The notes under the pieces: model-generated
The model's input: the letters and a program-made list of their open reading frames with translations, nothing else
Databases searched by the model: none
Told to the model about the DNA's origin: nothing
Shown: piece after piece, positions 9,895 to 18,680 of the stretch
Layout: the number at the start of each line of letters is the position of its first letter
How positions within the stretch are numbered: the stretch's first letter is position 1
Translations under genes and position numbers: made by a program
From: JAQBZY01 sp038117205
Lineage (GTDB): Bacteria; Pseudomonadota; Alphaproteobacteria; Rhodospirillales; Casp-alpha2
Direction of reading: 5' to 3'
DNA: 44,242 nucleotides
Assembly: GCA_038117205.1 (NCBI GenBank)
Contig: JAYOFL010000026.1
Coordinates: forward strand, 1-44,242

Positions 9895-10632
9895 ATGACC
9901 GAAGTCACCATCGTCACCGGCGGCTCGCGCGGCATCGGCGCCGCCACCGCCCGCCTCCTCGGCAAGCACGGCCACGCCGTCTGCGTGAACTACGTCTCCG
10001 ACAAGCAGGCCGCCGACCAAATCGTCGCCGATATCCGGGCGATGGGGGCGAAAGCCATCGCCTGTCAGGCCGATACCGCCGACGAAGCCGCCGTAGTGCG
10101 CATGTTCGAGGAAGTGGACAAGGAACTCGGCGCGCTGACCGGCCTCGTCAACAACGCCGGCATCAACGGCCGGCGCTCCCGCGTCGACGGCCTCGCCGCC
10201 GACGAAATCTGCCGGCTTCTCGACATCAACGTCGTCGGCTGTTTCATCTGCGCCCGGGAAGCCGTGAAGCGCATGTCGACCAAGAACGGCGGCAAGGGCG
10301 GCGCCATCGTCAACGTGTCGTCCGGCTCGGCGCTTCTCGGCAATCCGGGGATCGGCGTGCTCTATGCCGCATCCAAGGGCGCGGTGAATTCACTCACCAA
10401 CGGTCTCGCGCAGGAAGTGGCGGCGGAAGGTATCCGCGTCAACACGGTGGCGCCGGGGATGACCAAGACCGACATGCCGGGCGCCGACCGCATCAAGGAA
10501 CAGGTGGCCAAGATTCCCATGGGCCGTGTCGCCGAGCCAGAAGAGGTGGCGGAAGCGATCTATTGGCTGCTCTCCGACAAGGCCAGCTACGTCGCCGGCG
10601 CCAATATCCGGGTCGGCGGCGGCCGGTTGTGA
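9895..10632 (+). CDS. SDR-family oxidoreductase (FabG-like)
   Basis: NAD(P)-dependent short-chain dehydrogenase, 245 residues. The cofactor motif TGGSRGIG is at residues 8-15, NNAG near residue 88, the catalytic Ser in VNVSSGSA, and the YAASK catalytic Tyr-Lys pair near residue 155. The C-terminus is a classical SDR end. ATG 9895 is chosen because AAGGAG (9883-9888) precedes it at good spacing; the frame is open further upstream but runs through the palindromic repeat. It overlaps the next gene by 4 bases. The substrate is unknown; it is more likely a general 3-oxoacyl or sugar-alcohol reductase than the fatty-acid-synthesis FabG, as no fab genes are near. Confidence 0.88.
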   Translation: MTEVTIVTGGSRGIGAATARLLGKHGHAVCVNYVSDKQAADQIVADIRAMGAKAIACQADTADEAAVVRMFEEVDKELGALTGLVNNAGINGRRSRVDGLAADEICRLLDINVVGCFICAREAVKRMSTKNGGKGGAIVNVSSGSALLGNPGIGVLYAASKGAVNSLTNGLAQEVAAEGIRVNTVAPGMTKTDMPGADRIKEQVAKIPMGRVAEPEEVAEAIYWLLSDKASYVAGANIRVGGGRL

Positions 10633-11255
10633 GCGTTCCCGCCTATCTGACCGACGGCCCGAAATCCGCGCCCCTCACCTTCGCCTTCGCGCACGGCGCC
10701 GGCGCGCCGATGGACAGCGGTTTCATGAACGCGGTCGCGGCGGGCGTCGCCGAGGCCGGCTACCGGGTCGTCCGCTTCGAGTTCCCGTACATGGCGGAGC
10801 GGCGGGAGAGCGGACGGAAAAAGCCCCCGAACCCGCAAGGCGTGCTGCTCGACACCTGGCGCGCCGTCATCGCCGACCTCGGCCCCGGCCAGCTCGTCAT
10901 CGGCGGCAAGTCCATGGGCGGTCGGATGGCGAGCCTCGTCGCCGACGAGACGAAAGTGCGGGGCCTCGTCTGCCTCGGCTATCCGTTCCATCCGCCGGGG
11001 CGGCCGGAAAAGCTCCGTACCGAGCATCTGGCAGCCCTCAAGACGCCGACGCTGATCTGCCAGGGCGAGCGGGATACCTTCGGCACCCGGGACGAGGTGG
11101 TGGCCTACAAGCTTTCCAAAGCGATCCGCCTGCATTGGCTCGCGGACGGCGATCATTCCCTGAAACCCCGGAAATCCTCGGGCCGGACGGAAGCCGGCAA
11201 TATCGACGAGGCCGTTTCCGAAATCGCAGCTTTCATGGGGAAATTGGCGGACTGA
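10629..11255 (+). CDS. Alpha/beta-hydrolase, KANL3/Tex30-like
   Basis: Small alpha/beta-hydrolase (208 residues) of the family that includes human TEX30. The nucleophile elbow GKSMGG is near residue 98, a candidate acid is in GERDTFG near 150, and the His is in GDHSLKP near 180, giving a complete triad. An oxyanion-type AHGAGAPMDS is near the N-terminus. The start is the GTG at 10629 inside the GTGA overlap with the SDR stop, meaning translational coupling; the longer frame from 10563 would only add shadow sequence. Substrate unknown. Confidence 0.85.
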   Translation: MSVPAYLTDGPKSAPLTFAFAHGAGAPMDSGFMNAVAAGVAEAGYRVVRFEFPYMAERRESGRKKPPNPQGVLLDTWRAVIADLGPGQLVIGGKSMGGRMASLVADETKVRGLVCLGYPFHPPGRPEKLRTEHLAALKTPTLICQGERDTFGTRDEVVAYKLSKAIRLHWLADGDHSLKPRKSSGRTEAGNIDEAVSEIAAFMGKLAD

Positions 11256-11322
11256 AACGCTACCTATTGGCGAGCGGACGGAGTCCGCCTATCCTCGATA
11301 CGTGCGATGATGTGAGTGAAGG

Positions 11323-11955
11323 ATGAGCGGACAGGGAACCCTCGACAGTTCGGCGCTTTTGGTCGTCGACATCCAGAACGATTTCTGCCCCGGCGGGCGG
11401 CTGGCGGTCTTCGACGGCGACGCCGTTGTCCCAGTCGCCAACCGGCTGATGCCCCGCTTTCCGACCGTGGTCCTGACTCAGGACTGGCACCCGGTGGACC
11501 ACAAATCCTTCGCCGCCAGCCATCCGGGCAAGGAACCCTATTGGTTGGTCGACATGCCCTACGGTCCGCAGATGCTGTGGCCGGAGCACTGCATCCAGGG
11601 GACCGTCGGCGCGGCTTTCCACCGCAACCTGACGATCAATCACGCGCACATGATCGCCCGCAAGGGCTTCCGGACCGACATCGATTCCTATTCCGCGTTT
11701 TTCGAGAACGACCGGCTGACGCCGACCGGCGTCGACGGATACCTGCGGAGCCAGGGGACCAGGCATGTCGTCATCGTCGGCCTGGCGCTGGATTAATGCG
11801 TCTATTATTCCGCCATGGATGCGATCAATCTCGGCTTCGGCGTCACCGTCGTCGAGGACGGCTGCCGCGCCATCGACATTCACGGCTCGCTTGCCGCCGC
11901 CATGGACGACATGCGCCGGGCCGGAGTCTATTTCACGACCTCGGAAGCCCTCTGA
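11323..11955 (+). pseudogene. pncA: Nicotinamidase (PncA-like), interrupted by an in-frame TAA
   Basis: Isochorismatase-fold amidase that turns nicotinamide into nicotinate for NAD salvage. Residues 1-157 are normal: VVDIQNDFCPGG with the catalytic Asp, TQDWHPVDHKSF with metal-binding Asp/His, and the catalytic Lys in ARKGF. The sequence then reads GLALD, TAA (11794-11796), CVYYSAMDA, and continues in the same frame to a proper family C-terminus at 11955. Relatives have Tyr (TAT/TAC) at the stop position and the next residue is the catalytic Cys, so one base change removes the nucleophile. It is either a real null allele or a base error. The reading frame on both sides is intact. Confidence 0.85.
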
Positions 11956-11974
11956 AGGCGCTCGGAGCACCGCC

Positions 11975-12346
11975 ATGGAACTCGATCACATTAACGTCTA
12001 CACCTCGGACCTCGCCGGCACCGTCGGCTTCTTCGAGAACGTGCTCGGTCTTAAGACGGGCTACCGCCCGCCGTTCAAGTTCGGCGGCGCCTGGCTGTAC
12101 GGCAGCGGCGACGAGCCGGCGCTCGTGCATCTGGTCGAGGATGCCTCGGCCGGTCCCGGCGATACCGGCCCGCTCGATCACGTGGCGTTCCGCGCCACCG
12201 ACCTCGCCGCTCTGACGGCGCGGCTCGACGGCGCGAACATCGCCTACGACGTCCGGATCATACCGGGAACCGGCGCCCATCAGGTTTTCTTCGCGGCACC
12301 CTTCGGCCTCAAGATCGAGGTCAACTTCCCGCCGGCGGACGCCTGA
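11975..12346 (+). CDS. VOC-family (glyoxalase/dioxygenase fold) protein
   Basis: Single-domain vicinal-oxygen-chelate protein of 123 residues with two beta-alpha-beta-beta-beta modules. Candidate metal ligands are His in MELDHINVYT, His in the second module's PLDHVAFRAT, and Glu in the terminal LKIEVNFP. The family includes lyases, dioxygenases and resistance proteins, so no substrate is proposed. ATG 11975 is preceded by GGAG and lies 19 nt after the nicotinamidase frame ends, so it is likely in the same transcript. Confidence 0.85.
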   Translation: MELDHINVYTSDLAGTVGFFENVLGLKTGYRPPFKFGGAWLYGSGDEPALVHLVEDASAGPGDTGPLDHVAFRATDLAALTARLDGANIAYDVRIIPGTGAHQVFFAAPFGLKIEVNFPPADA

Positions 12347-12355
12347 GCGGCCGCG

Positions 12356-12979
12356 TCAGCCAAACTGCGGCTGCGTAGCGGCGAAGCTGGGCCGTTCAGC
12401 GACTCGCCCGTAGCAGGCCTTGAGCCGGTCGAGCCCGCTCATCAGCGGTTCGTCCAACTGCATCATCGGCAGGTAAAAGAGCGCCGGCGCCAGAAACAGA
12501 TCGGCCGCCGACATGGCGCCGCCGGCGAGCCAGTCGCCGGCCGAAAACTTGTCCAACACCTCCAGCCCCCGGCGCAGCTTGGGGATCGCCGCCTGCACCG
12601 CCGCTTCGTCGCAGGGCTCGTTCAGCATCATCGGGCGGATCATGCGGTTGAGCGCGATGGCGAAGAAGTGCGGATTGACGCTGTCGTTGAACATGCTGAC
12701 CAACTGCAGCACCCGCGCCCGGCCGAGCGGATCGGCCGGGAACAGGGCCGGGCCGCTGCCGAGCGAATTCACGTAATCCATGATCGCCAGCGTCTCGTAG
12801 ATCAGGACGTCGCCGATCTTAAGGACCGGCATCTTGCCGATCGGATTGACGGCGAGAAGCTCCGGCGACTGCGGCCGCACCTCGACGAGATCGTGCTCGA
12901 TACCGCGTTCCAGGCAGGCCAGCCGGGCGGCGCGGACGTAGGTTGAAAACGCGAGACCGTAGATCGTTGCTTTCGCCAT
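12356..12979 (-). CDS. Glutathione S-transferase family protein
   Basis: Cytosolic GST-fold protein, 207 residues. The N-terminal thioredoxin-like domain has the FSTYVRAARL helix start and the cis-proline stretch NPIGKMPVLKIGD, followed by the glutathione-contacting YETLAIMDYV. The C-terminal helical domain carries the GDWLAGGAMSAADLFLAPAL capping motif. It is convergent with the VOC gene (10-nt gap). The role may be detoxification or cofactor use; the substrate is not deducible. Confidence 0.9.
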   Translation of the reverse strand: MAKATIYGLAFSTYVRAARLACLERGIEHDLVEVRPQSPELLAVNPIGKMPVLKIGDVLIYETLAIMDYVNSLGSGPALFPADPLGRARVLQLVSMFNDSVNPHFFAIALNRMIRPMMLNEPCDEAAVQAAIPKLRRGLEVLDKFSAGDWLAGGAMSAADLFLAPALFYLPMMQLDEPLMSGLDRLKACYGRVAERPSFAATQPQFG

Positions 12980-13089
12980 GATGATCCTCCCTTGAGACGC
13001 CGGATGGTATCGCGTTCGCCGGGGGCGCCGCCAAGCAAGATTTCGTGAAACCTTTCTCCATCCTATACTGCTGCCGGAACGGAGGCCCC

Positions 13090-13470
13090 ATGACCGCCAG
13101 CCCGGAATATGTGGAACATCTGCAGGACGCGCTCTTGCCGCTCGGCGATGTGCGCGTGCGTCGCATGTTCGGCGGCGCCGGCGTGTTTCTGGACGGCACC
13201 ATGTTCGGGCTCGTCTTCGACGACATGCTGTTCCTGAAGGCGGACGCCGAGACCGTCGGCGACTTCGAGGCCGAGGGCCTACAGGCGATCACCTACGAGC
13301 GGCTCGGCCGCACCATCGCGCTTTCCTATTGGGAAGCGCCGGAACGCCTGCTGGACGACCCCGATGAACTGTTGGACTGGTGCCGCCGGGCCTGGCAGGC
13401 CGGGCGGCGGTCGAACGCCGGCAAGACCGCCAAGAAACCCCGCAAGACGAAACGAAAGGCCCGCGCATGA
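13090..13470 (+). CDS. TfoX/Sxy N-terminal-domain protein
   Basis: Stand-alone TfoX N-terminal domain (126 residues), recognised from the RRMFGGAGVFLDGTMFGLVFDD-type core near residues 24-45 and LSYWEAPERLLDDPDEL near 80. In gammaproteobacteria TfoX co-activates competence genes with CRP; isolated domains like this are common in alphaproteobacteria and uncharacterised. The tail (last 20 residues) is very Lys/Arg-rich and could bind nucleic acid. GGAGG precedes ATG 13090. Its stop overlaps the next start (ATGA), so the two are translationally coupled. Confidence 0.85.
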   Translation: MTASPEYVEHLQDALLPLGDVRVRRMFGGAGVFLDGTMFGLVFDDMLFLKADAETVGDFEAEGLQAITYERLGRTIALSYWEAPERLLDDPDELLDWCRRAWQAGRRSNAGKTAKKPRKTKRKARA

Positions 13471-13694
13471 CCGGCGATCCGACCCGCATCCGCAAGCATT
13501 CCGTCAGCATCGCCGGGCACGCCACCAGCGTTTCCGTCGAGGACGCGTTCTGGGAACGGTTCTGCGTCATCGCCAAGGACCGCGGAACCAGCACCAGCGC
13601 CCTGATCCGCCGCATCGACGCGACGCGTTCGGGAAACCTGTCGAGCGCGCTCCGCGTCTTCGTGCTGGAAACGCTCGATCCGCCGAAACCCTAG
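13467..13694 (+). CDS. Ribbon-helix-helix protein (RHH_4 type)
   Basis: 75-residue DNA-binding protein of the RHH_4 family: the beta-strand RKHSVSIAGHATSVSV, then helix FWERFCVIAKDRG, then TSALIRRIDA, with the typical ending NLSSALRVFVLE. It probably acts as a dimeric repressor or architectural factor; the target is unknown. The ATG lies in the ATGA overlap with the TfoX-domain gene. Its TAG stop shares the bases CTAG (13691-13694) with the stop of the convergent AsmA gene. Confidence 0.85.
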   Translation: MTGDPTRIRKHSVSIAGHATSVSVEDAFWERFCVIAKDRGTSTSALIRRIDATRSGNLSSALRVFVLETLDPPKP

Positions 13695-16600
13695 AAGCGG
13701 AAAAGCTTCTTCAACAACTGCTCCGGGTTGGCCGGCGCCTGCTGTTGCTGCTGCTGTTGCTGCTGTTGCGGCTGTGTCTTTTGCTGTTGTTGTTGCTGCG
13801 TCGTCGTGCCGCCGGTCTGCCCGCTCGGCGCCTGCTGCTGCGACGAGCCGCCGCCCAGGATGCCCTGCAATACACCGCCGAGGCCGGGCGCCTTCTTTTC
13901 CAGCTTGTCCAGGCCCGGGATCGGCAGGCCGCCACCGCTGCCGAACGACGGCGTCTGGATTTTCACGTTCGGCTTGTCGATGCTGCCAGTGACGGAGAAC
14001 GGAATCTGCGACGGCATTTCCTTGACCGTCGACAACAGCGCGCCGATCAGGCCTTGCGACAGCACGACGTTGCCGCCGACGTTCATCGACCACGCCGGCA
14101 GATTGACGTCACCCTTGATGACACCTTCGTAGAGGTTGGAGACGATCCGCGTATCCGCCGTCGAAACGACGCCGTTGGCGATGCTGAAACTGCTGGTCAG
14201 GTCGGCGAGACCGGGCCCCTTCTTGCCGCCGGCACCGAACAGGCCGCCGAGGCCGCCGTTCAACAGCTCGACGACCTGCATCAGCGGCCCGAGCGCCAGA
14301 CCGATGATCGGCATGTCGCCCAGCGACGACTTGCCGGAGATGTTCTTGACCTCGATCGCGCCCTTGCCCGAAAGGGCGGAAATCCAATCGGCGACGCTCT
14401 GCCCGGCCGAGGCGACCTCGACCCGGCTCGTCAACAGTCCCTGCGACCCCGGAATGCCCGCCGCCTGTCCGGCCTTGCCGACATCCATGCCGCTGACGGC
14501 CACTTTGGCCGCGAGCCGGGGCGCCGCGCTGCTGGCGTCGACGCGCGCCGCGCTCGACACGGCGCCGCCGAAGACCGTGCCGGACAGTTCCTTCACATCA
14601 AGGACGCCGGCGGTCAGGCTCGACACCAGTTTGGCGTTCTCCAGCGCGTATTCGTGGTAGGCCACCTTCGGCGACGTCAGGCCGATCTCGGCGTCGGCGC
14701 TCTTGAAGGCGGAGAAGTCGATGGGGGTGCGGGGCCAGCGGTCGGCAACGGCGGCGATCAGTTGCCGAATGTCAAAACCGCCCGCGCCCGGCGTCCAGCG
14801 GTGCGCCGCCGGCTGCACGGTCGCCTGCCCCAGGGGATCGAGCGAGGCCGATTTCATCGCCGGCAGGAACGGATCGACGACGACCGGCCCGGCGCCCAGG
14901 TTGGCGACGATCTTCGGCCGCGCGCCGGTCAACTGCACGTTGGCGTCGCCGGCCAGCTTGACGGCGCCGAGCGCCGCCGCGATGTCAGTGAACGAAAGTG
15001 CGGTCAGGCCGCCCTTCACCTTGGCGGCGACGTCGATGCCGCCGATCTTGCCGCTCGGCTTGTAGACCGCGCCGACCCGGCGCATGAGATCGACCGTGTC
15101 CGGATGGCGGACGCGGACGGCGAGGTCCAACATGTTCGCGAGATCGAACGGGCGCACCTTGCCGCTGGCGTCGATATTGGCGGCCAGCGCTGTCACGGCC
15201 GCCTTCACGCTCGGCGCTTCGAGGGCGCCGTCGAGATCCAGCGCCAGCTTGACGTCGCCGATGGATTTCGACGGGAACGGCAGTTCCATTTTCAGGATAT
15301 TCGCGATGCCGCTGAGATCGGCCACGGCGGCGCGGACAGCCAGCGCCTTCGCGCTCGGCGTTCCCGCCAGACCGTTCAGCGTACCGCTGACGTTGGCCGC
15401 GACGCCCGCCGCGTTGCCGACGGACGCCTTCTTGATGGTCAGCGCACCGTTGTAGAGCGAGATGTCGACGGCGATGTCGCGCATCGGCACGCCTTCGGCC
15501 TTCAGATAGCCGACCTTCGCCTGCAGATTGGCGTCGAACCCGGCCAGCGCCTTCAACCCGTCGAACGGCCCATCGGACGGCGCCGGCTCTGGGGTCCCGC
15601 CGGCGGACTGGCCCTGTGTCTGGCCCGCCGTCTGACCCGATGCTTGGCCGCCTGTCTGGCTCGCCGGCTTTTCGGCCGGCTTCGCCTTGGCCGCCGGCGC
15701 GAGATAAGAGTCGACGTCCAGGCTGTCGACGTTGACCGCCGCGCCGAGGCCGAGCCGGTCGCGGAGCGCCACCGTGGCGCCACCGGTGATCTTCGTCTGG
15801 TCGAGTTGTAGATCGAGGCCCGACACCGTCGCCTGCTTCGGCGTCGCCGCCAGTTTCGCGTTCAGTTTGAGCGCCCCGGGGCGTCCGGCCTTCAGGCCCG
15901 CCGGCGACACGTCGAGCCAGGACATCAGCGCCGCCGCGTCACGGACGTTGACCTCGGTCTCACCCTCGAACGACGGCTCGCCGTTCTTCGCCGTCAGGAA
16001 GCCGAAGACCGCGACGTCGGACTTGCCCGGCGCTTGTGCCGACATCTGACTCAGCGTCACTTCGCCGTTGGCGAGATCGGCGTTCAGCGTGACGTTGCGG
16101 ATGGCGTCGCCACGATAGGCGACGGCGCCGATCTTCAGACTGGTGGAAACCGTTACGTCCTTCGGCAACTGGAATGGCGCCGGTTTGGCGGCGGACGCTG
16201 CCGGCTTGGCGGCCGGCGCGGCGCTTCCCGTGGCAGACGCCGACGATGCGGCCGGGGCAGCCGGCGCGGCCGCCGTCTTGGCGACACCCGATATCCAAGC
16301 GTCGCCGTCGATCCGATCGAGGGACAGCTCGATCCGCGCCCGCACGGCGCCACCGAGATCGGCCTCGACGAGGCCGGTTCCGTTCGTCGCGCCGAGCTTG
16401 AGCGCGAGGTCGGAGACGGCGACCCGCGTCGCCGATCCATCCAACTTCGCCGTCACTGAAAGCGGCTGCCGGGCCGGCGCCGGAATGGCGCTCGCGGCAT
16501 TGAAGGCGGCGGCGATCTTGCCGATGTCGGCGCTGTTCACACGGATGTGGCCGCGGAACCGGGGAGCGTCGTTCAACCCGGTGACGGTGCCCGCGACGGT

Positions 16601-17329
16601 CGCCGCCAGGGCGTCGCCGCCGACACCGAGGGTCAGATCGAGCGGAAAGGTCCGCTTCTCGACGATGGTGCCGACGTTGGCCTTCACGCCGAGCGCTAGG
16701 CCGCGCGCCTTCAGGGAACCTTCGGCGCGGACCAGACCGGCCAACGATCCGACGACGAGCGTCAAATTGATCGCCTCCACCCGCTCCGTCGTATTGGCGG
16801 TCGCGTCGTGATAGGTCAGATCGCCGCTGACGATCTCGAAATTGTCGACGGCGATGTCGCCGCTCGTGCCCGCGCCGCCACCGGCGGCAGGTGCGTTGGT
16901 CTTGGCCGGCGCCGCGGCGGCGGGTTCGGCTTCCGCCGGCTTGATGTCCCAATTCGCCCGTCCGTCGGCGAGCACTTCCAGCAGGATTTTCGGTTCGATG
17001 AGGCGTACCGTTTCCACCCTGACGTTGCCGCCGAGCAGCGGCGCCAGGGCGATCCGCACTTCGACCGACTTCAGGCGGACCATGTCGGGGGCGCTGCCGC
17101 CCTTCATGTTGCCGAAGACGACGTTTTCCGCGACCAGCGTCGGCTTCGGGAACACCTTCATCCCGATGTCGCCGCCGATGGTCAACTCGCGGCCCGTGAA
17201 CTTGCGGACCTGCGCGGCGATTTCCGGCTTGTAGCTGTTCCAATCGACGAGATTCGGAGCAATCAGGACGAGGGCGACGAGGGCCAGAAAAAGCCCGCCG
17301 ACGCCCCACAGAACCTTCTTCACGGTCAT
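13691..17329 (-). CDS. AsmA-family protein, large, with poly-Gln C-terminus
   Basis: Inner-membrane-anchored periplasmic AsmA-like protein (1,212 residues), a family with bridge-like beta-groove domains linked to lipid transport and outer-membrane assembly. Residues 1-25 form an N-terminal membrane helix, followed by the AsmA hallmark DWNSYKPEIAAQVRKFTGRELTIGGDI. The middle has low-complexity Ala/Pro linkers near residues 390-410 and 570-600, and the AsmA_2-like C-terminal domain (VKNISGKSSLGDMPIIGLALG region) is near 1,000. The last 50 residues hold two Gln tracts before KKLFRF. ATG 17329 is chosen because GGGAG precedes it; the longer frame from 17407 lacks a site. It follows the glycerate kinase on the same strand by 78 nt. 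Confidence 0.9.
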   Translation of the reverse strand: MTVKKVLWGVGGLFLALVALVLIAPNLVDWNSYKPEIAAQVRKFTGRELTIGGDIGMKVFPKPTLVAENVVFGNMKGGSAPDMVRLKSVEVRIALAPLLGGNVRVETVRLIEPKILLEVLADGRANWDIKPAEAEPAAAAPAKTNAPAAGGGAGTSGDIAVDNFEIVSGDLTYHDATANTTERVEAINLTLVVGSLAGLVRAEGSLKARGLALGVKANVGTIVEKRTFPLDLTLGVGGDALAATVAGTVTGLNDAPRFRGHIRVNSADIGKIAAAFNAASAIPAPARQPLSVTAKLDGSATRVAVSDLALKLGATNGTGLVEADLGGAVRARIELSLDRIDGDAWISGVAKTAAAPAAPAASSASATGSAAPAAKPAASAAKPAPFQLPKDVTVSTSLKIGAVAYRGDAIRNVTLNADLANGEVTLSQMSAQAPGKSDVAVFGFLTAKNGEPSFEGETEVNVRDAAALMSWLDVSPAGLKAGRPGALKLNAKLAATPKQATVSGLDLQLDQTKITGGATVALRDRLGLGAAVNVDSLDVDSYLAPAAKAKPAEKPASQTGGQASGQTAGQTQGQSAGGTPEPAPSDGPFDGLKALAGFDANLQAKVGYLKAEGVPMRDIAVDISLYNGALTIKKASVGNAAGVAANVSGTLNGLAGTPSAKALAVRAAVADLSGIANILKMELPFPSKSIGDVKLALDLDGALEAPSVKAAVTALAANIDASGKVRPFDLANMLDLAVRVRHPDTVDLMRRVGAVYKPSGKIGGIDVAAKVKGGLTALSFTDIAAALGAVKLAGDANVQLTGARPKIVANLGAGPVVVDPFLPAMKSASLDPLGQATVQPAAHRWTPGAGGFDIRQLIAAVADRWPRTPIDFSAFKSADAEIGLTSPKVAYHEYALENAKLVSSLTAGVLDVKELSGTVFGGAVSSAARVDASSAAPRLAAKVAVSGMDVGKAGQAAGIPGSQGLLTSRVEVASAGQSVADWISALSGKGAIEVKNISGKSSLGDMPIIGLALGPLMQVVELLNGGLGGLFGAGGKKGPGLADLTSSFSIANGVVSTADTRIVSNLYEGVIKGDVNLPAWSMNVGGNVVLSQGLIGALLSTVKEMPSQIPFSVTGSIDKPNVKIQTPSFGSGGGLPIPGLDKLEKKAPGLGGVLQGILGGGSSQQQAPSGQTGGTTTQQQQQQKTQPQQQQQQQQQQAPANPEQLLKKLFRF
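13733..13805 (-). repeat. CTG/TTG trinucleotide tract coding poly-Gln in the AsmA gene
   Basis: Two runs of CAG/CAA codons on the minus strand (10 Gln, then 6 Gln, split by a short Lys-Thr-Gln-Pro stretch). Such tracts can gain or lose codons by replication slippage without breaking the frame. Confidence 0.85.
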
Positions 17330-17407
17330 TCTCCCATTCGGAACCGGGTGCCTAGCGGCAAGTCTAATCGCCTTGGCGAAACGGGGCAAATCGCCGCCGC
17401 ATGACAA

Positions 17408-18676
17408 TCACGTGATAACTATCGCCCTGAAATCGTTGACGTTCGTGCGGGTCGGACCCGTCACGAGCAGATCCCCCGTATTCTCGAACAGGCTGTAGGC
17501 GTCGTTGGCGGCCAACGCGTCGGCGACGCTCAGTCCGGACGCGGCGGCGCGCGCCAGGGTCGTCGGGTCGATGAAGGCGCCGGCGTTGTCCTCGCTGCCG
17601 TCGATGCCGTCGGTGTCCGCCGCGACGGCGTGAATGCCCGCCGCGCCGTCGAGCGCCGCGGCGACGCCGAGCAGGTATTCCGTATTGCGGCCGCCCCGGC
17701 CGTTGCCGCGCATGGTGACGGTGGTCTCGCCGCCCGACAGGATGACGCAGGGCGGCTTCGCCGGCCCCGTTCCCGCCTTGCAGGCCATCGCCATCCGCGC
17801 CTGTAGGGCGCCGACGTCCCGCGCCTCGCCCTCGATCCGGTCGCCGAGATCGACGACCGTGACGCCGGCGGCACGCGCGGCGGCGGCCGCCGCGGCGATG
17901 CTCATGGCCGGCTTCGCCGCGAAAACTACCGTCGATCCCTGGAATATCGGATCGCCCGGCTTGGGCGTCTCCCGGGCACCGGCCGCGAGATGCGCGGCGA
18001 CCGCCGCCGGCGGGCGAATGCCGTATTTTTCGACGACGGCGATGGCGTCGGCGAAGGTCGACGGATCCGGCACGGTCGGCCCCGAGCCGATGGTCGCCGG
18101 GTCGTCGCCGGCTACGTCGGAAATCAGGATCGTATGCACCTTTGCCGGATAGGCGGCGGCGGCGAGCCGGCCGCCCTTGATCGCCGAAAGGTGCTTGCGG
18201 AGGATGTTCATCTCGCCGATGTCGGCGCCGGAGCGCAGCAGCAGGCGGTTCACTTCCTGCTTGTCCTCGAGGCTGATGCCGTCCGCCGGCATGGTCAGCA
18301 GCGCCGAGGCGCCGCCGGAAATGAGTGCGATGACGACGTCTTCGGCCGACGCCCCCTTGACCGCCTCGACGATGCGCCCGGCCGCCGCGCGGCCGGCCGC
18401 GTCGGGCACCGGGTGCGACGCGCCGACGATCTCGATCCGCTCGCACGGCACCTCGAAGCCGTAACGGGTGACGACGATGCCGCGGATATCCACGTCCGGC
18501 CAAGCCGTCTCGACGGCGCGCGCCATGGCGGCGGACGCCTTGCCGGCGCCGACCACCAAGGCCCGCTTCGGCTTCACCGGCAACACCGGCGGCACGCACA
18601 ACATCGGATCGGCGGCGGCGATCGCCGCGTCGCAGAGCGAGCGCAGAAAAGCGCGTGGATTGTCGACGGCGCTCAT
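17408..18676 (-). CDS. Glycerate 2-kinase (MOFRL family, GckA/TtuD-like)
   Basis: Phosphorylates D-glycerate to 2-phosphoglycerate, feeding glycolate, tartrate or serine carbon into glycolysis. 422 residues, full length. The N-terminal DUF4147 domain has VVGAGKASAAMARA near residue 42, ISGGASALL near 118 and SDVAGDDPATIGSGPTVPD near 200. The C-terminal MOFRL domain has LSGGETTVTMRGNGRGGRNTE and ADTDGIDGSEDNAGAF. The start ATG is 4 nt after the stop of the upstream FAD-linked dehydrogenase, so the two form an operon, supporting a joint role in hydroxyacid metabolism. Confidence 0.93.
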   Translation of the reverse strand: MSAVDNPRAFLRSLCDAAIAAADPMLCVPPVLPVKPKRALVVGAGKASAAMARAVETAWPDVDIRGIVVTRYGFEVPCERIEIVGASHPVPDAAGRAAAGRIVEAVKGASAEDVVIALISGGASALLTMPADGISLEDKQEVNRLLLRSGADIGEMNILRKHLSAIKGGRLAAAAYPAKVHTILISDVAGDDPATIGSGPTVPDPSTFADAIAVVEKYGIRPPAAVAAHLAAGARETPKPGDPIFQGSTVVFAAKPAMSIAAAAAAARAAGVTVVDLGDRIEGEARDVGALQARMAMACKAGTGPAKPPCVILSGGETTVTMRGNGRGGRNTEYLLGVAAALDGAAGIHAVAADTDGIDGSEDNAGAFIDPTTLARAAASGLSVADALAANDAYSLFENTGDLLVTGPTRTNVNDFRAIVIT

Positions 18677-18680
18677 CCGC

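Noticed and set aside
11765..11974. A frameshift as the cause of the broken nicotinamidase
   Set aside because: The sequence after the TAA continues in the same frame to the family C-terminus, so it is a base substitution.
13364..15811. Very long plus-strand frame opposite the AsmA gene (and similar antisense frames throughout)
   Set aside because: Arg/Ala/Gly/Asp-rich shadow translation common in GC-rich DNA; the minus-strand AsmA frame has a family match, signal anchor and ribosome site.
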